57,298 bases of DNA from Cloacibacterium sp046296655 (GCA_046296655.1 JBKBLE010000015.1:1-57298); one strand, 5' to 3'; shown: positions 27,301 to 34,367, counted from the first letter of the stretch. Program-made: numbers and translations. Notes: generated by a model from the sequence alone, not told the origin.

Positions 27301-27784
27301 ATCTTTAGGTCAAAGACTAGGAAAAGATATGAAAACGGTTGCTGGTGAAATTACTAATATGACTTCGGAGCAAATTTCCACTATTGAAAAAGAAGGAAAA
27401 ATGACCATCGCAGGTTACGAAATCGGTTTAGAAGATGTAGAAATTTCTACGAAAGATATCCCAGGTTGGACAGTAGCTAGTGAAGGAAAAATAACGGTAG
27501 CGCTTGATTTAACCATTAAAGATGAATTAAAATCTGAAGGAATTGCAAGAGAATTCATCAATAGAGTTCAGAATTTAAGAAAAGACAAAAATTTCAACCT
27601 AACAGACAGAATTTCAATCAGTTTAGAAGAAAACTGTCCGTTTAGAAAAGAACTTACTAACAATGAACAATATATTTGTACAGAAGTATTGTCAGATAAA
27701 ATAGAATTTGTAATTTCACTCGCAAATTTTGAAGAAATCGAAATTGACGAAGTTAAATTTAATGTTAATATTGAAAAAATATAA
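24386..27784 (+). CDS. ileS: Isoleucyl-tRNA synthetase
   Basis: This class I synthetase charges tRNA-Ile. The 1132-residue protein has the HIGH-region segment YEGPPSANGMPGIHHVMARA (about 45-64), the CP1 editing domain with WTTTPWTLPSNTALAV, and the KMSKS loop as KMSKRLGNAIDPF. The tRNA-binding C-terminal half is complete and no Cys4 zinc finger is obvious. It begins a rightward cluster with the DksA-like gene, which starts six bases after its stop codon. No T-box is visible upstream, as expected for Bacteroidetes. Confidence 0.96.
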   Translation: MKKFTEYKQLNLNAVAENVANFWKTNQTFKKSVETREGKPKYVFYEGPPSANGMPGIHHVMARALKDIFCRYQTQNGKQVFRKAGWDTHGLPVELGVEKELGITKEDIGKKITVEEYNQACRNAVMRYTDVWNDLTEKIGYWVDLDNPYITYEPKYMETVWWLLKQLYNKDLLYKGYTIQPYSPKAGTGLSSHELNQPGTYRDVSDTTVVAQFKVKKFSENLESKISALGSDFHILAWTTTPWTLPSNTALAVGRDIEYVLVKTFNQYTFEPINIILARPLLEKQFGKKFVEGTDEDFANYTAESKTIPYQVLAEFTGEDLAETTYEQLIPWFLPAENAEKAFRVIIGDFVTTEDGTGIVHIAPTFGADDNRVAQENGIPPMLVKDENDNLVPLVDLQGKFLKGENVPELFSGKYIKNEYYDEGTAPEKSWDVELAILLKTENKAFKVEKYVHSYPHCWRTDKPVLYYPLDSWFVKMTSVRNRLVELNETINWKPKSTGEGRFANWLENVNDWNLSRSRYWGIPLPIWRSEDLKEQKVIGSVEELVNEIQKSIEAGFMTENPFQDFEVGNMSAENYAKIDLHKNIVDAITLVSDSGKPMKRESDLIDVWFDSGSMPYAQLHYPFENKEMIDSGKAFPADFIAEGVDQTRGWFYTLHAIGTTVFDSIAYKNVVSNGLVLDKNGQKMSKRLGNAIDPFETLQKYGPDATRWYMISNANPWENLKFDLEGIDEVRRKFFGTLYNTYSFFSLYANVDGFNYSEKDVENRPEIDRWILSELNLLIKEVKEFYEDYEPTKVARAINTFVNDNLSNWYVRLCRRRFWKGDYSEDKISAYQTLYTCLETVAKISAPIAPFFMDQLYQDLNAVTGKDAAESVHLTDFPKVDESLIDQNLVEKTHLAQTITSMVFSLRKKENVKVRQPLQKVMIPVLDKKTEEQILAVSELIKQEVNVKELQLINAEEASHLIVKQIKPNFKSLGQRLGKDMKTVAGEITNMTSEQISTIEKEGKMTIAGYEIGLEDVEISTKDIPGWTVASEGKITVALDLTIKDELKSEGIAREFINRVQNLRKDKNFNLTDRISISLEENCPFRKELTNNEQYICTEVLSDKIEFVISLANFEEIEIDEVKFNVNIEKI

Positions 27785-27789
27785 CAAAG

Positions 27790-28170
27790 ATGGCAGAAGA
27801 AAGAGTAAGATACAGTGACGCTGAGTTACAAGAATTTAAGAAAATCATTCAAGACAAAATAGCAAAGGCTGAAAAAGATTTAGCCCTTATTAACGAAAGT
27901 TTCATCAATAACCAAAATAATGGTACAGATGACACTTCTCCTACCTTCAAAGCTTTCGAAGAAAGTGCAGAAACGCTAAGCAAAGAGCAAAATTCTATTT
28001 TGGCTGCAAGACAAGAAAAATTCATTCGTGACCTAAAAAACGCCTTAATAAGAATTGAAAACAAAACTTACGGCGTTTGTAGAGTGACTGGTAAATTAAT
28101 CCCAAAAGAAAGATTAATGGCGGTTCCTCATGCTACATTAAGCATTGAAGCGAAAAATATGCAAAGATAA
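27790..28170 (+). CDS. DksA/TraR-like protein lacking the zinc finger cysteines
   Basis: This 126-residue protein has a long N-terminal coiled coil (about 10-90) followed by YGVCRVTGKLIPKERLMAVPHATLSIEAK. Canonical DksA has YGxCxxCG and a second CxxC there; only the first Cys remains. The general shape suggests a small protein that inserts into the RNA polymerase secondary channel, but zinc binding is unlikely and the acidic DxxDxA tip is not recognisable with certainty. Its position between ileS and lspA is conserved in flavobacteria as far as I know. Confidence 0.8.
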   Translation: MAEERVRYSDAELQEFKKIIQDKIAKAEKDLALINESFINNQNNGTDDTSPTFKAFEESAETLSKEQNSILAARQEKFIRDLKNALIRIENKTYGVCRVTGKLIPKERLMAVPHATLSIEAKNMQR

Positions 28171-28260
28171 ATTTGTACTTTGTACAACTTATAATGTGCA
28201 ATGTATAATGTATTTTGAAAAAGATTCATTGTACTTTGTGCATTTTATATTTTTACACCA
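28171..28260. repeat. TGTACAA/TTGTACA repeat cluster, first block
   Basis: This 96-base gap is packed with variants of TTTGTACTTTGTACAA, AATGTATAATGTA and TTGTACTTTGTGCA. The same vocabulary recurs at 28509-28645 on the other side of the next small gene. Such repeats are common intergenic elements in flavobacteria. No gene is visible. Confidence 0.55.
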
Positions 28261-28266
28261 TCAACT

Positions 28267-28509
28267 ATGGAACTTTTATTTCTAGTCCTTGCCATTGCAG
28301 TCATTTTTATTTTTTTCTTTAGAAAAGACATCAAAGAAAAAATAAATCCTGAAAAAACTAAAAACTACACCATAGATGATAAATATAACGCTGCCAAACG
28401 CGAAAGAGAAAAAGAAATAGACCAACTCTTAAGCAAAATGGGCAAAAACGGAATTGCAGATTTAAGCGAAAAAGACCGAAAAAGATTAGAAGAACTGTCT
28501 AAGAAATAA
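28267..28509 (+). CDS. Small single-pass membrane protein
   Basis: This 80-residue protein has a strongly hydrophobic N-terminal helix (about 2-19) and a charged cytoplasmic tail. The tail motif around DKYNAAKREREKEIDQLLSKM, then GIADLSEKDRKRLEELSKK, resembles the C-terminal module found after rhomboid domains in Bacteroidetes (I think DUF6576), but here it is attached to a bare membrane anchor. Function is unknown. It is bracketed by TGTACAATG repeats. Confidence 0.65.
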   Translation: MELLFLVLAIAVIFIFFFRKDIKEKINPEKTKNYTIDDKYNAAKREREKEIDQLLSKMGKNGIADLSEKDRKRLEELSKK

Positions 28510-28645
28510 TTGTACAATGTATAAAGTACAATGTAAAAAGTACAATGTATAAAAAACACTTTTACAGTTAGAAACAAATAATTTTGCAAAAAACAGAAAT
28601 TTAAAATACTTTGTACATTATACATAGTACATAATACTCGAAAAA
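28509..28645. repeat. TGTACAATG repeat cluster, second block
   Basis: Three close copies of GTACAATGTATAAA-type units (28510-28552) are followed by ACTTTGTACATTATACATAGTACATAATAC (split around 28607-28637), which includes inverted copies. The block separates two very small genes. It could fold into alternating hairpins in the mRNA. Confidence 0.55.
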
Positions 28646-28646
28646 A

Positions 28647-28847
28647 ATGGAATCACTTATCGTTCACCTAAAAAACCAAATGGAACTCAATGCACTGAAA
28701 AGTGTAATGAAAGAAATGGGGATTAAATATGAAAAATTTCACACCAGAAATAATAAAACAAACCCTTTTGTAGAAAAGAAAATTTCATCTAAAAAAGCGG
28801 TAAAAGCCACTAAAAATTTTAAAGAAAAACCAAAACCAGGATTATAA
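28647..28847 (+). CDS. Small DUF2683-like protein
   Basis: This 66-residue protein starts MESLIVHLKNQMELNALKSV and has a short strand-helix pattern with a very basic C-terminus (KKAVKATKNFKEKPKPG). The N-terminal pattern (ME-S-hydrophobic-V-H, then a helix with a conserved Leu/Ala) resembles DUF2683 proteins, some of which look like antitoxins. No toxin gene is next to it. Its TAA overlaps the lspA ATG by one base, so it is co-translated with lspA. Confidence 0.6.
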   Translation: MESLIVHLKNQMELNALKSVMKEMGIKYEKFHTRNNKTNPFVEKKISSKKAVKATKNFKEKPKPGL

Positions 28848-29470
28848 TGAAAAAAATCGTACTTGTTACTTTTATCGTTTTATTAATCGACCAACTGTCT
28901 AAAATTTACGTAAAAACTCATTTTTATCTCAATGAAAGCGTTGAAGTTTTCGGGCTAGATTGGTGGAGATTTACTTTCGTAGAAAATCCAGGAATGGCTT
29001 ATGGTTTGCAATTTGGTGGTTTACTTGGCAAATATGCACTTGTGATCATCAGAATTTTCTTAATTGGAGGAATGATTTATCTTTTTAGAAAATGGCTCAA
29101 AGAAGGCGCTTCTAATTATTTACTAATCCCGATGTCTATGATTTTTGCAGGAGCCATCGGAAACTTGATTGACGGAATGTTCTACGGATTAATTTTCGAT
29201 TCTGGAATGGTTTATGACTCAACGATTGATAGATGGATTGGTTATGACGGGATTTCTCAATTTACAGAATTCGGGAAAGGTTATTCACATTTCATGAAAG
29301 GTTGTGTAGTAGATATGTTTCATTTTCCGATGTTCTCATTCAATCTTTTTGGAAAGCATTTTGAATTTTTCAGTTACATTTTTAATGTAGCCGATTCTGC
29401 AATCACCATCGGTGCCATTTTCTTACTTATTTTCAAAAGGAAAGCTTTTCCTAATGGATTTGAATTGTAA
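28847..29470 (+). CDS. lspA: Lipoprotein signal peptidase (signal peptidase II)
   Basis: LspA cleaves the signal peptide of prolipoproteins at the lipid-modified Cys. This four-helix inner-membrane aspartyl protease shows LLIDQLSKIYVK at the first helix, VENPGMAYG, GAIGNLIDGMFYG with one catalytic Asp, and FNVADSAITIG with the second. At 207 residues it is longer than the E. coli enzyme because of an inserted periplasmic segment (about 115-150), which is common in Bacteroidetes. It matters here since several lipoproteins are encoded nearby. A terminator follows at 29497. Confidence 0.93.
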   Translation: MKKIVLVTFIVLLIDQLSKIYVKTHFYLNESVEVFGLDWWRFTFVENPGMAYGLQFGGLLGKYALVIIRIFLIGGMIYLFRKWLKEGASNYLLIPMSMIFAGAIGNLIDGMFYGLIFDSGMVYDSTIDRWIGYDGISQFTEFGKGYSHFMKGCVVDMFHFPMFSFNLFGKHFEFFSYIFNVADSAITIGAIFLLIFKRKAFPNGFEL

Positions 29471-29496
29471 AGATTAAACTTTTTTTTTCTATATAG

Positions 29497-29524
29497 ACTT
29501 CAAGAAATTTCTTGAAGTTTTTTC
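29497..29524 (+). terminator. Terminator after lspA
   Basis: ACTTCAAG (29497-29504) pairs with CTTGAAGT (29511-29518) around AAATTT, followed by a T tract. It closes the ileS-lspA cluster before trpS. Confidence 0.8.
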
Positions 29525-29576
29525 TTTTCCGTAAATTTGTAACTATTAATCTTAACCTTTACCTCAACCTAAAAAT

Positions 29577-30545
29577 ATGTCAAGAATTTTAACCGGAATA
29601 CAAGCAACAGGAACTCCACATTTAGGAAATCTTTTGGGAGCCATCATTCCTGCAATAGAATTATCTAAAAAATCTGAAAACGAATCGTTTTTGTTTATCG
29701 CAAACATGCATTCTTTGACGCAAATTAAAAATGCAGAAGAACTGAGACAAAACACTTACGAAATCGCAGCAGCGTGGTTAGCTTGTGGTTTAGACACCGA
29801 AAAAACTTATTTCTACAGACAAAGTGATATTCCTGAAGTTTGTGAACTTTCTTGGTATTTATCTTGCTTCTTTCCTTTTTCTAGATTACAACTGGCGCAT
29901 TCTTTCAAAGATAAAGCAGATCGTTTAGAAGATGTAAATGCAGGACTTTTCACCTATCCTATGTTGATGGCGGCAGACATTTTATTGTATGATGCAGAAA
30001 TCGTTCCTGTAGGAAAAGACCAGTTACAGCATTTGGAAATGGCGAGAGATGTAGGTGCGAGATTCAACAATCAGATGGGAGAAATTTTCGTGCTTCCACA
30101 AGCTGAATTGCAAGAAAACACGAAATACGTTCCAGGAATTGATGGCCATAAAATGTCTAAATCTAGAGGAAATATCATCAATATTTTCCTTCCAGAAAAG
30201 CAATTAAAAAAACAAGTGATGGCTATCGAAACGGATTCTACTCCGCTAGAAGAACCGAAAAATCCTGACACTTGTAAAGTTTTTGCCATTTATTCTTTAC
30301 TCGCAAATGAAACGCAAATTGCAGAAATGCGTGCTAAATATTTGGCAGGAAATTACGGTTATGGTCATGCTAAAACAGAATTATTCAATTTAATTCTAGA
30401 AAATTTCAAAACAGAAAGAGAGAGATTCGATTATTACATGAACAATCTTTCTGAATTGGACGCTAAATTGCAAGAAGGTGCAGAAAAAACCAGAAAGATT
30501 GCCGCAGAAACTCTGAAAAGAGTAAGATTAAGCTTAGGAATGTAA
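29577..30545 (+). CDS. trpS: Tryptophanyl-tRNA synthetase
   Basis: TrpRS activates Trp and charges tRNA-Trp. This class Ic enzyme of 322 residues has GIQATGTPHLGN with the HIGH-equivalent PHLGN at 14-18, and the KMSKS loop exactly as KMSKS at 192-196. It probably has its own promoter: TAAATTTG at 29532-29539 leaves a leader of about 30 bases. A bidirectional terminator (30591-30621) follows. Confidence 0.95.
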   Translation: MSRILTGIQATGTPHLGNLLGAIIPAIELSKKSENESFLFIANMHSLTQIKNAEELRQNTYEIAAAWLACGLDTEKTYFYRQSDIPEVCELSWYLSCFFPFSRLQLAHSFKDKADRLEDVNAGLFTYPMLMAADILLYDAEIVPVGKDQLQHLEMARDVGARFNNQMGEIFVLPQAELQENTKYVPGIDGHKMSKSRGNIINIFLPEKQLKKQVMAIETDSTPLEEPKNPDTCKVFAIYSLLANETQIAEMRAKYLAGNYGYGHAKTELFNLILENFKTERERFDYYMNNLSELDAKLQEGAEKTRKIAAETLKRVRLSLGM

Positions 30546-30590
30546 AATTTTCCCCAATTTACGCTGATAAAAAATTTTAAATATTATATA

Positions 30591-30621
30591 AAAAATGCTT
30601 CAAAAAATTTGAAGCATTTTT
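30591..30621. terminator. Bidirectional terminator between trpS and the HAD gene
   Basis: AAAAATGCTTCAAA (30591-30604) pairs with TTTGAAGCATTTTT (30608-30621) with a 3-base loop, and U tracts arise on both strands. It sits between the convergent stop codons of trpS and the HAD hydrolase. Confidence 0.85.
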
Positions 30622-30677
30622 ATTTTAGAAAAGTTTTTATGAAGTTTTACCTTAAATCTGCTGAATCTGCGGGAATT

Positions 30678-31376
30678 TTATAGAAAGTTTTTAATTTCTT
30701 CCAAATTTTGAATGGTTTTCAGACCTTCTTCAGATTTATTTTCTTTAAGCGCATCAAAGAAAATAATATCTAAACCAAAATTCTGAGCTCCTTTTACATC
30801 TGCAACCCAATCATCGCCAATAAATATTGACTCAGATTTTTCAGCATTGGCTAAATTCAAGGAATATTCGAAAATTCTTTCATCTGGTTTCATGGCATGA
30901 GCATCTTCTGCGCTCGTTACTGTTTTGAAATATTTTTTCAGTCCAGATTTTTCTACTTTTCTGTTCGTCACTTCATGAAAACCATTTGAAACCACATGAA
31001 GTTGATACCCTTTCTCTTTTAAATATTCTAAAATTTCGATGGTTTGCGGAATCAATTCATTGAAATTGATGATTTCGTCTAAGAAATGCTTCTCGAAATA
31101 CTGTGCTAATTCTTCATTATCTATCCCGAAATGCAGAAAAGTATCATAAAATCTATGTTTTCTCAAGAAATCCTTATCAATAATTCCGTCTCTGATTTTT
31201 ACCCATAAATCTTCATTAATTTCATCATATTTAGCATGAAATTCATGGAAGAGAATGTTATACTTGTCTGAAATTTCTTTTCTTTGGAACAATTCTTCTA
31301 AGGTAAGAACTGCATTTTTACGGTGATCCCAAAGTGTATTATCGAGGTCAAAAAAAATGTGCCTTATGTTTTTCAT
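30678..31376 (-). CDS. HAD-superfamily nucleotidase, YjjG type
   Basis: This HAD phosphatase begins HIFFDLDNTLWDHRKNAV, with the nucleophile Asp in DLDNT. HVVSNGF is motif II, a Lys occurs in the MKPDERIFEY region (motif III), and FIGDDWVADVKGAQ is motif IV. The organisation matches the YjjG family, which dephosphorylates noncanonical pyrimidine nucleotides. I choose ATG at 31376; an in-frame TTG nine bases earlier falls in a TAAATTTG promoter box (31383-31390), so the mRNA may be nearly leaderless. Confidence 0.88.
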   Translation of the reverse strand: MKNIRHIFFDLDNTLWDHRKNAVLTLEELFQRKEISDKYNILFHEFHAKYDEINEDLWVKIRDGIIDKDFLRKHRFYDTFLHFGIDNEELAQYFEKHFLDEIINFNELIPQTIEILEYLKEKGYQLHVVSNGFHEVTNRKVEKSGLKKYFKTVTSAEDAHAMKPDERIFEYSLNLANAEKSESIFIGDDWVADVKGAQNFGLDIIFFDALKENKSEEGLKTIQNLEEIKNFL

Positions 31377-31409
31377 AGGGCACAAATTTAAGTAAAATAA
31401 GCGGTTTAT

Positions 31410-31544
31410 TTAATTTTTAGAAATGATAAATTTCTTTTCATTTGAAGTTAAAACTGCTATACTTTTAGAATAATTTAATAAAAAATTTACTGTTGATTTT
31501 TTAGGATTCAAAACAGGAGTTTTAAGAGAGTAATTATTTTTCAT
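31410..31544 (-). CDS. 44-residue protein next to the ECF sigma factor
   Basis: This short ORF starts MKNNYSLKTPVLNPKKSTV and continues NFLLNYSKSIAVL to end IISKN. It begins 56 bases after the sigma factor stop codon on the same strand, so it is probably co-transcribed. Codon use matches the neighbours, and the pattern of a Pro/Lys-rich start followed by an amphipathic helix (FLLNYSKSIAVL) looks like a real protein. I believe similar small ORFs follow this sigma factor in Chryseobacterium, but I cannot verify that here. It could be a modulator of the sigma factor, since no classical anti-sigma gene is present. Confidence 0.55.
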   Translation of the reverse strand: MKNNYSLKTPVLNPKKSTVNFLLNYSKSIAVLTSNEKKFIISKN

Positions 31545-31599
31545 AGGCTAAAAAAGTTTGTATTTTTAATCAAAACGAAACCTTTTTAGCTTTATTGTA

Positions 31600-32190
31600 T
31601 TACCTCGTTAAAATTATTTGATTTTCCTCCATAATTTTCCTCAAGTTAATCAGTGCATAACGAACTCTACCTAGCGTAGTATTGATACTCGTATTGGTTT
31701 GCTCTGCAATTTCTTTGAAACTTAATCCATCAAAAAATCTTAATTTAATGACTTCTTGTTGATTTTCGGGTAAGAAAACGAGCATTTTCATCAGGTCATC
31801 ATAAATTTGATTTGTGATTAACCTTTCTTCGATGTTTTCTTCCGTTTCTTTAAGCAAATCAAAAATAGAAAACTCTTCGTTTTCATAAGTTGTTTCAGAA
31901 ACTTTTATGTGCTTAGATTTAAGTCGATAATGGTCTATAATAAGATTGTGCGCAATTCTTTTTGCCCAAAGAATAAATTTACCATCATCATTATATCTTC
32001 CTTCTTTTAGGGAAACAATGATTTTCATAAAAGTATCTTGAAAAACATCATTAGCGAGTTCTTCATCCATCAATTTATAGAAAATAAACGAGAAAAGTTC
32101 TTTTTGGTGTCGTGAAATAAGAATAGAAAGTGCGTTTTCGTCGCCTTTTTGATATCTCGAAATCAGCAAACTATCAGTAAGTGTTTCCAT
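31600..32190 (-). CDS. ECF-type RNA polymerase sigma factor
   Basis: This 196-residue group 4 sigma-70 factor has region 2 at about 20-90 (ELANDVFQDTFMKI with the DAEDxxQ-like core, then FILWAKRIAHNLIIDHYR) and region 4 at about 130-185 (LPENQQEVIKLRFFDGLSFKEIAEQTNTS as the helix-turn-helix). A slightly long linker (about 95-125) is acidic. No transmembrane anti-sigma gene is adjacent; only a 44-residue ORF follows. The leader is about 110 bases from the predicted promoter. Targets are unknown. Confidence 0.9.
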   Translation of the reverse strand: METLTDSLLISRYQKGDENALSILISRHQKELFSFIFYKLMDEELANDVFQDTFMKIIVSLKEGRYNDDGKFILWAKRIAHNLIIDHYRLKSKHIKVSETTYENEEFSIFDLLKETEENIEERLITNQIYDDLMKMLVFLPENQQEVIKLRFFDGLSFKEIAEQTNTSINTTLGRVRYALINLRKIMEENQIILTR

Positions 32191-32307
32191 AACTTTAACT
32201 TCATTATTATGAAACAGACTAACAGGAGTTAGCTATTTCTGGTTTTTACAGTTTATTAAATGAAGTAAAGTTTGCTCAATAGGCGATTCGATTTACGTTT
32301 TGTATGA

Positions 32308-32337
32308 CAAATTTATAAAAAATGTTAAATATTCAAA
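32308..32337 (-). promoter_or_regulatory. Promoter of the ECF sigma gene
   Basis: On the minus strand TTTG (32334-32337) is separated by 18 bases from TAAATTTG (32308-32315). This is close to the housekeeping consensus and points to the sigma gene, with transcription from about 32302 and a leader near 112 bases. Confidence 0.5.
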
Positions 32338-32365
32338 ATAATTTTTCAAAAAAATCGTTGTTTGC

Positions 32366-32860
32366 TTATTTATTTTTCTTTGATTTACTGAAAACAACTA
32401 ACGGAATATTAACCGTGAAATTTAAATTAAGACCTTCCATTACTCTATCATTCAATTGTTTATTTCCCAGCTGAAATGCGTAACCACCAGTAAAATCTAT
32501 AATTCCGAAAAGGGAGATTCCTGCTTTTGGTGCCACAAATTGGGGCGTAATTTCTGTACCTGCAAGAAAATAATAAGAATGCTGTATATCTACGTTTTTT
32601 TCGAAATTCAATAAAATATCTCCTTGAAATTTAGGCAAAATCGCAAATTCACCGTTTACTTTTCCCATCAAAGCAGAACCAGAAACTCTGTAAAGAACAT
32701 TATCGTTCTTTAGAAAAATGAATCTAGCTCCAACTTCTCCAAAGTTTGAGTTTTGATATTCGTAACCTGCAAAAACCATCGGATGAACCGTAACCTGCGA
32801 TTGCCCACGAAAACCGATGAAGAAAATACCGAAGAAAATTATATGTTTAAGAAATTGCAT
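32366..32860 (-). CDS. Putative outer-membrane protein
   Basis: From the ATG at 32860 the protein starts MQFLKHIIFFGIFFIGFRGQSQ, a clear signal peptide. An upstream in-frame start at 32896 would place the metK terminator hairpin inside the gene and is rejected. The mature part of about 140 residues has short alternating strands (VTVHPMVFAGYEYQ, GEVGARFIFL, LLNFEKNVDIQHSYYFLAGTE) and a polar C-terminus, consistent with a small beta-barrel. I recognise no family. It lies directly downstream of metK, beyond a terminator. Confidence 0.7.
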   Translation of the reverse strand: MQFLKHIIFFGIFFIGFRGQSQVTVHPMVFAGYEYQNSNFGEVGARFIFLKNDNVLYRVSGSALMGKVNGEFAILPKFQGDILLNFEKNVDIQHSYYFLAGTEITPQFVAPKAGISLFGIIDFTGGYAFQLGNKQLNDRVMEGLNLNFTVNIPLVVFSKSKKNK

Positions 32861-32879
32861 TCTGAAAATTTTTGTAAAA

Positions 32880-32909
32880 ATAAGAAAACCGTTCATTTCT
32901 GAACGGTTT
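32880..32909 (-). terminator. Terminator of metK
   Basis: AAACCGTTCA (32886-32895) pairs with TGAACGGTTT (32900-32909) with a 4-base loop. The minus-strand continuation is T-rich. It lies just beyond the metK stop codon at 32915. Confidence 0.75.
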
Positions 32910-32914
32910 CTTGA

Positions 32915-34192
32915 TTATAAGTTGAAGGCTTTCTTAATATCTTCTACTCTGTCTAGCTTTTCCCAAGTAAAGAATTCTAGATTATCAAGTGTAATTTCAT
33001 TTTTTTGACCTTTATTAAAAGTCTTGCTTCCTACATAATAATCTCTTCCCATGTGTCCGTAAGCTGCGGTTTCTTGATAGATTGGATTTCTCAATTTCAA
33101 GTTTTGTTCAATTGCGTAAGGTCTTAAATCAAATAATTCTTGCACTTTTTTCGCTAATTCTCCATCATTGATTCCTACTTTAGAAGTTCCGTAAGTGTTA
33201 ATAAACAAACCACAAGGTTCTGCTACCCCGATTGCGTAAGAAACCTGAACCAAAACTTCATCTGCAACTCCTGCAGCTACTAAATTTTTAGCAATGTGTC
33301 TTGTTGCATAAGCAGCACTTCTGTCTACTTTTGATGGATCTTTTCCAGAGAAAGCACCACCACCATGAGCTCCTTTTCCGCCGTATGTATCTACGATAAT
33401 TTTTCTACCAGTTAAACCAGTATCACCGTGAGGTCCACCAATTACAAATTTCCCAGTTGGATTGATGTGATATTTAATTTGGTCAGTAAACAATGCTTGG
33501 ATTTCTGGCTTTTGTTGAGCGATTACTCTAGGCATTAGAATCTCGATGATATCTTTTCTAATTTTCGCAAGCATTTCTTCATCTTCTGCAAAATCATCAT
33601 GCTGCGTAGAAACTACAATAGTGTCTATTCTTTGCGGTTTATGATCATCTGAATATTCAATTGTTACCTGAGACTTCGCATCTGGACGAAGATATTTAAT
33701 CTCTGTTCCTTCTCTTCTGATTGCTGAAAGTTCTCTTAAAATAGAATGCGCTAAATCTAATGCAAGAGGCATATAGTTTTCGGTTTCATTGGTTGCATAA
33801 CCGAACATCATTCCTTGGTCTCCTGCTCCTTGAGCATTTGCTTTCTCTTCAAAAGATTCTCCAGATTTTCTATCAACTCCTTGATTAATATCTGGAGATT
33901 GCTCGTGAATTGCAGAAATTACGCCACAAGAATCACCATTAAACATATATTCACCTTTGGTATAACCTATTCCATTGATCACTTCTCTGGCGATGGTCTG
34001 TACATCTAGATAAGCTTTCGATTTTACTTCTCCTGCAAGTACAACTTGTCCTGTAGTGACTAAAGTTTCGCAAGCAACTTTAGAATTTTTATCATAAGCT
34101 AAAAAATTATCGATAAGCGCATCAGAAATTTGGTCTGCTACTTTGTCTGGATGTCCTTCTGAAACAGATTCAGACGTAAATAAATAAGGCAT
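32915..34192 (-). CDS. metK: S-adenosylmethionine synthase
   Basis: MetK makes SAM from ATP and methionine. All family signatures are present in 425 residues: SEGHPDKVADQISDALID at the N-terminus, GAGDQGMMFGYAT in the middle, and GGGAFSGKDPSKVDRSAAY with the P-loop-like phosphate site. The gene is preceded by a SAM-II-type riboswitch at 34267-34315 and a consensus promoter, so its product probably represses its own expression. Confidence 0.97.
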   Translation of the reverse strand: MPYLFTSESVSEGHPDKVADQISDALIDNFLAYDKNSKVACETLVTTGQVVLAGEVKSKAYLDVQTIAREVINGIGYTKGEYMFNGDSCGVISAIHEQSPDINQGVDRKSGESFEEKANAQGAGDQGMMFGYATNETENYMPLALDLAHSILRELSAIRREGTEIKYLRPDAKSQVTIEYSDDHKPQRIDTIVVSTQHDDFAEDEEMLAKIRKDIIEILMPRVIAQQKPEIQALFTDQIKYHINPTGKFVIGGPHGDTGLTGRKIIVDTYGGKGAHGGGAFSGKDPSKVDRSAAYATRHIAKNLVAAGVADEVLVQVSYAIGVAEPCGLFINTYGTSKVGINDGELAKKVQELFDLRPYAIEQNLKLRNPIYQETAAYGHMGRDYYVGSKTFNKGQKNEITLDNLEFFTWEKLDRVEDIKKAFNL

Positions 34193-34266
34193 ATTATTAT
34201 TTTCTTTTTAAGGATTAAAACAGAAAAAATGGAAGGCAAACCTTATGAGAACTAAAAAGAAGAAAT

Positions 34267-34315
34267 CTGTTTTAGCATTTTTTATTGAGGTTGCAATCAG
34301 TCCAAATTTTTCCTC
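34267..34315 (-). promoter_or_regulatory. SAM-II-type riboswitch in the metK leader
   Basis: On the minus strand the leader shows GAGG, then ATTTGGACTGATTGCAA, CCTC, then AATAAAAAATGCTAAAACAG. P1 forms between GAGG (34312-34315) and CCTC. The conserved AUUGCA and GCUAAAA cores of the SAM-II class are exact, and the pseudoknot can form between CTG (just before ATTGCA) and CAG (34267-34269). SAM-II-like aptamers from Bacteroidetes are known with unusual loops. The predicted transcription start (about 34324) falls immediately 5' of P1. The expression platform is not clear: about 75 bases separate the aptamer from the ATG. Confidence 0.8.
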
Positions 34316-34329
34316 TAAAATTTGTTGGG

Positions 34330-34360
34330 CAAAATTACAGAGTATTTTATTAATATCAAA
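34330..34360 (-). promoter_or_regulatory. Promoter of metK
   Basis: On the minus strand TTTG (34357-34360) is followed after exactly 19 bases by TAATTTTG (34330-34337), a perfect match to TTTG-N19-TAnnTTTG. The start of transcription should be near 34324, just before the riboswitch. Confidence 0.75.
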
Positions 34361-34367
34361 ATACTTA

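Noticed and set aside
31546..31590. Terminator of the ECF sigma gene (GCTAAAAA / TTTTTAGC)
   Set aside because: The loop is 28 bases and no T run follows on the minus strand; the small ORF at 31544 starts right after it.
32861..32896. Upstream start of the outer-membrane protein after metK
   Set aside because: The extension contains the metK terminator hairpin and precedes a good signal peptide.
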